Positions 53,754 through 56,180 of a DNA stretch of 56,180 bases are shown here, piece by piece (position 1 is the first letter of the stretch; every line of letters begins with the position of its first letter). Origin of the DNA: Cryobacterium sp. MLB-32 (GTDB lineage: Bacteria > Actinomycetota > Actinomycetes > Actinomycetales > Microbacteriaceae); NCBI RefSeq assembly GCF_000738085.1, contig NZ_JPRS01000018.1, positions 1 to 56,180 on the forward strand. Direction: 5' to 3'. A program made the translations under genes and the position numbers. Below the pieces are notes generated by a model. That model made no database searches. It saw nothing but the letters and a program-made list of their open reading frames with translations, and was not told the origin of the DNA.

Positions 53754-54251
53754 TCATGGCCGATTGACCTTAACCAAACGGGGCAAGACGAGCCAGATCA
53801 GCCCAGTCGCGAGCAAAATCACACCCCCGGCCACCAGACCTGCCACACGACCGACCACGATGTCGAAGATGAGGAGCGCGGTTCCGGTCAGCACCACCGA
53901 GAGCCCGATCAGGGTCGCTCGCAAGAGGACGCTGCCGATCGCGACAACCTGCACCATGGCATGACGATGGAACAGGTGCCGATGGAGGCTCACCAGGCCG
54001 ATCCCGAGGGCCGTGGTGATGATGGCCGAGGAGATCAGTGTCAGGTAAATCGTGATCTGGTAGCTATCCAGGGTCTGGAAGCGAGGCTGGAACGCCGCTG
54101 CCAGCAGGAAGCCCGTGATGATCTGGGTGCCCGTCTGCGTGACCCGAAGCTCCTGGAGAATCGAGATCCAATTGCGGTCCAGACGTTCCGTCCTGGTTTC
54201 ATGGCGTCCGTTTGTCTGTTCGCCGGGTGCCGGATGATCGAGATAGGGCAT
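53754..54251 (-). CDS. DUF6328-type membrane protein
   Basis: A 165-residue protein with a charged N-terminal part containing R-N-W-I-S-I-L-Q-E-L-R-V-T-Q-T-G-T-Q-I-I-T-G-F-L-L (about 28-52), which I associate with the DUF6328 family, then four helices. ATG 54249-54251 is used; the upstream in-frame extension overlaps the SRAP gene antisense to sense and is not plausible. It follows the SRAP gene by 10 bases on the same strand, so it is probably cotranscribed. Confidence 0.7.
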   Translation of the reverse strand: MPYLDHPAPGEQTNGRHETRTERLDRNWISILQELRVTQTGTQIITGFLLAAAFQPRFQTLDSYQITIYLTLISSAIITTALGIGLVSLHRHLFHRHAMVQVVAIGSVLLRATLIGLSVVLTGTALLIFDIVVGRVAGLVAGGVILLATGLIWLVLPRLVKVNRP

Positions 54252-54261
54252 GGATGCCCCA

Positions 54262-54987
54262 CTACATGGTGTCGCTGTGGGCAGAGTCGCGGACAACGGG
54301 CTCGATGAGATCCGGACCGTTTCCGACCACGGGTGCCACCTCATAGAAACGCAGGCTCTCCGCCAGTGACCGCGATGCCGCGACGGCGGCATCCACGAAT
54401 TCCTGGTCTCCGACGGTGTGCGGGTCAAGCCACTGATCCCACGTCTCTTCGGGGAGAGCCACAGGGATCCGGTCGTGAATCGCAGAAAGAGGGCCCTGGG
54501 CATCCGCTGTGAGGATGGTCGCCGAGAGTACCCACCGGGCGGGGTCATCATCCGCGAGTGACGGGTTTCTCCACCAGGAATAGAGGCCGGCGAAGGCGAG
54601 CGGCAGTCCGTCATCGGAGTGCACGAAATACGGCGTCTTCGTCGTTCCGACGGTGTGCCACTCGTAATAGCCGGTGGCCGGTACAAGGGCCCGCCGGGAC
54701 GCGACGGACTTCTTGAACGTCGGCTTCTCTGCTGCGGATTCGGAGCGGGCGTTGAAAGTGGGAAAGGACGACGTCATTTCGGTGGCGAAGGACGGAATGA
54801 GAGACCACCGGGCAGATTCGAGACGGCGCACAGCAGGGTCCTGTTTGGCGGACTCGAGCACAATCGGGATCTGCTCGGTGGGTTTGATGTTCCACGAGGG
54901 CTCGGGCAGGTTGCTCCCCTCATGCTCGACTTCGAACATGGCGGCGAGATCGGACGCCGTATCGGTAATGATGAATCGACCACACAT
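54262..54987 (-). CDS. SOS response-associated peptidase (SRAP, YedK/HMCES-like)
   Basis: A 241-residue protein of the SRAP family that forms a covalent crosslink to abasic sites in single-stranded DNA. The start M-C-G-R-F is exact: after Met removal, Cys2 is the crosslinking residue. N-A-R-S-E (about 79-83), G-Y-Y-E-W (about 107-111) and I-H-D-R-I-P-V (about 178-184) are the conserved active-site blocks. Divergent from the DUF3097 gene. Confidence 0.93.
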   Translation of the reverse strand: MCGRFIITDTASDLAAMFEVEHEGSNLPEPSWNIKPTEQIPIVLESAKQDPAVRRLESARWSLIPSFATEMTSSFPTFNARSESAAEKPTFKKSVASRRALVPATGYYEWHTVGTTKTPYFVHSDDGLPLAFAGLYSWWRNPSLADDDPARWVLSATILTADAQGPLSAIHDRIPVALPEETWDQWLDPHTVGDQEFVDAAVAASRSLAESLRFYEVAPVVGNGPDLIEPVVRDSAHSDTM

Positions 54988-55038
54988 ACAGACCAGATTA
55001 CTCCAGCCTCGTCTGCATGCAGCGGAGTCGACATCGGC

Positions 55039-55044
55039 TAGCGT
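55039..55044 (+). promoter_or_regulatory. Putative -10 element (TAGCGT) of a leaderless transcript
   Basis: TAGCGT ends seven bases before ATG 55052 of the DUF3097 gene, which lacks a Shine-Dalgarno sequence. A clear -35 box is not seen. Confidence 0.4.
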
Positions 55045-55051
55045 CAATTCA

Positions 55052-55903
55052 ATGGATGACCGATTCGGCGACGACCGCTATAGCGCAGATGTACTTTCTC
55101 CCGGCTGGCAGAAGGTCGGCCGCATCGTGATCCCCACCCAGGAAGCAACCCGTGAGCTCGTGGTCGAAGAGGTGGCAACCGGCTTTTGCGGTGCCGTCAT
55201 GCGGGTCGAGAAGAACATCGTCACTCTCGAGGACAGGCACGGCAAGCTCAGGCTCTTTCCGCTCGGCAGCGGCTTCCTCCTTGAGGGCAAGCCGGTGACT
55301 CTGGTTGCCCCCACCATGGCGGCCGCTCTTGGGCGCGCCCGCACCGCCTCGGGATCAATGGCCGTGAAGGACGCGCCGGCGCGCGTCGCCCGGGCGAGTC
55401 GCATTTTTGTGGAAGGTCGCCACGACGCGGAACTTGTGGAAAAGGTCTGGGGCGCGGACCTGCGTATCGAGGGTGTCGTCGTGGAGTATCTGGAAGGCAT
55501 TGACCACCTCGAAGAGATCCTCGCGGAGTTCAAGCCCACGACCACGCGCAAGGTCGGCGTTCTCGTCGACCATCTCGTGCCGGGATCCAAGGAGAGCCGA
55601 ATCGCAGAAGCGGTGGCGCGTGGACCGCACAGACGTACCGTCCTTGTCGTCGGACACCCATACGTCGACGTGTGGCAGGCGGTGAAACCGGCCAGAGTCG
55701 GGTTGAAGGAGTGGCCTCAGATCGCGCGCAGCATCGAGTGGAAGCACGGAATCTGTGACGCGCTCGGCTGGCCTCATGAGGAGCAGGCCGACATCGCTCG
55801 CGCCTGGCAGCGCATTCTCGGGCAGGTTCGCACCTACGCCGACCTCGAGCCCCAACTGCTCGGTCGCGTCGAGCAGCTCATCGACTTCGTCACGGCGGAA
55901 TGA
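55052..55903 (+). CDS. DUF3097 family protein
   Basis: A 283-residue protein conserved in Actinobacteria, function unknown. The middle has F-V-E-G-R-H-D-A-E-L-V-E-K-V-W-G and V-L-V-D-H-L-V-P-G-S-K-E, which resemble the glutamate and DxD-type strands of a Toprim-like fold; that fold idea is mine. D-R-Y-G-like start (G-D-D-R-Y-S-A-D-V-L) and the E-W-K-H-G near the C-terminus are typical. The start is supported by the -10-like box seven bases upstream. Confidence 0.9.
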   Translation: MDDRFGDDRYSADVLSPGWQKVGRIVIPTQEATRELVVEEVATGFCGAVMRVEKNIVTLEDRHGKLRLFPLGSGFLLEGKPVTLVAPTMAAALGRARTASGSMAVKDAPARVARASRIFVEGRHDAELVEKVWGADLRIEGVVVEYLEGIDHLEEILAEFKPTTTRKVGVLVDHLVPGSKESRIAEAVARGPHRRTVLVVGHPYVDVWQAVKPARVGLKEWPQIARSIEWKHGICDALGWPHEEQADIARAWQRILGQVRTYADLEPQLLGRVEQLIDFVTAE

Positions 55904-56105
55904 CACGTGCATGTCCACATTTCGGGGGACAGGGCGTGAAAAAGTATGACGGTTTTGTTCCGAAATGCCGCCCAATTGAGCAACCATCCAGAGATGTGGG
56001 CTAGTGTTGGTTCTGAAGTTGTAGTGCTTGCACGTCTTAAACGTATCGACCTCGGTTGATGCGCCACATTCCTTTCGGAAGCGGACGACGAATACCGCGA
56101 CGAAC

Positions 56106-56124
56106 GGCCCCGACAGTCGGGGTC
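56106..56124 (+). other. Stem-loop in the cold-shock leader
   Basis: GGCCCCG (56106-56112) pairs with CGGGGTC (56118-56124) around a five-base loop, seven pairs with one G-U. It lies about 30 bases before the csp start in an intergenic region of 250 bases (55904-56153) that is otherwise unassigned and probably holds the csp promoter and a long 5' leader. Confidence 0.5.
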
Positions 56125-56132
56125 GGTCTAAC

Positions 56133-56146
56133 ACTCCTGGAGGAGT
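56133..56146 (+). promoter_or_regulatory. Ribosome-binding site of csp inside a hairpin
   Basis: ACTCCTGGAGGAGT is self-complementary: ACTCC pairs with GGAGT around TGGA. The GGAGGAG ribosome-binding site of the csp gene (about seven bases before its ATG) is therefore part of the stem. Such masking could make translation temperature-dependent. Confidence 0.5.
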
Positions 56147-56153
56147 TTTACAA

Positions 56154-56180
56154 ATGGCAACAGGTACCGTGAAATGGTTC
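56154..56180 (+). CDS. Cold-shock protein (CspA family), start only
   Basis: Only nine codons are in the window: M-A-T-G-T-V-K-W-F. This is the standard N-terminus of CspA-family single-stranded RNA/DNA-binding proteins of about 67 residues. The strong ribosome-binding site and long upstream leader agree. The rest lies beyond the window. Confidence 0.9.

Noticed and set aside
55052..55903. DUF3097 protein considered as a displaced JetD because of Toprim-like strands
   Set aside because: It matches the conserved actinobacterial DUF3097 family along its whole length and lies 30 kb away beside an SRAP gene; it has no DUF3322/DUF2220 features.
55355..56134. Minus-strand open frame over the DUF3097 end and csp leader
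   Set aside because: It is mostly the shadow of DUF3097, and its N-terminal part lies in the probable csp promoter and leader.

Overview
The window is high-GC DNA from an actinobacterium. Family content and style suggest a Microbacteriaceae-like genome (Cryobacterium, Salinibacterium or Leifsonia type): a DUF3097 protein, an SCO7613-type giant membrane protein, a HelD/HelR-like helicase, an actinobacterial glucodextranase, leaderless-type TANNNT promoters, and an interspersed 'GGTCTCGATACGC...TCGACCAGCG' repeat. The genus assignment is inference. No rRNA, tRNA or CRISPR array was recognised.

Layout. 1-200: right end of an IS256-type element, ending just before an ATP-grasp gene. 0.2-7.4 kb: ATP-grasp protein, a divergent heme-oxygenase-like protein, a frameshifted MFS exporter, an aldo/keto reductase plus quinone-oxidoreductase pair, and an unusual EamA transporter carrying a C-terminal GAF-like domain. 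7.5-12.2 kb: a small zinc-finger-like protein, then a cassette of formylglycine-generating enzyme, type I sulfatase and aquaporin-family channel. 12.2-19.3 kb: HelR-like helicase, two MFS transporters, a CorA-like channel and two small membrane proteins. 19.3-24.9 kb: a Wadjet/Mks-type SMC operon, jetA-jetB-jetC, with no adjacent jetD nuclease gene. 25.0-32.4 kb: a 1233-residue membrane protein, an alpha/beta hydrolase, cardiolipin synthase, a decayed UPF0158-like gene and a DUF4386-type membrane protein.

32.6-43.5 kb is a sulfur amino acid and cobalamin-flavoured region. It holds a PatB/MalY-type C-S lyase, O-acetylhomoserine sulfhydrylase, a DUF4430-like lipoprotein, an ECF importer whose T and two ATPase parts are one polypeptide, its S component, an ornithine-cyclodeaminase-family enzyme, and cobalamin-dependent methionine synthase (metH) split by a single-base frameshift. 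A plausible reading is that the ECF system imports cobalamin, or a related cofactor, for MetH; this is inference.

43.6-46.6 kb carries a tightly overlapping triad (ImmA/IrrE-type metallopeptidase, seven-helix MAB_1171c-like membrane protein, EspR/XRE-like regulator) behind a perfect 12-bp palindrome; it is a good candidate for an uncharacterised sensory or protease-relay system. 46.6-56.2 kb holds a phosphoribosyltransferase, a secreted GH15 glucodextranase-like lipoprotein, a HAD phosphatase, a DnaJ-NERD fusion, small membrane proteins, an SRAP (YedK) protein, DUF3097, and the start of a cold-shock protein gene whose ribosome-binding site lies in a hairpin.

At least four genes look broken (MFS frameshift, nonsense codon before the EamA gene, UPF0158 amber plus frameshift, metH frameshift). 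This points either to recent gene decay or to indel errors in the assembly.
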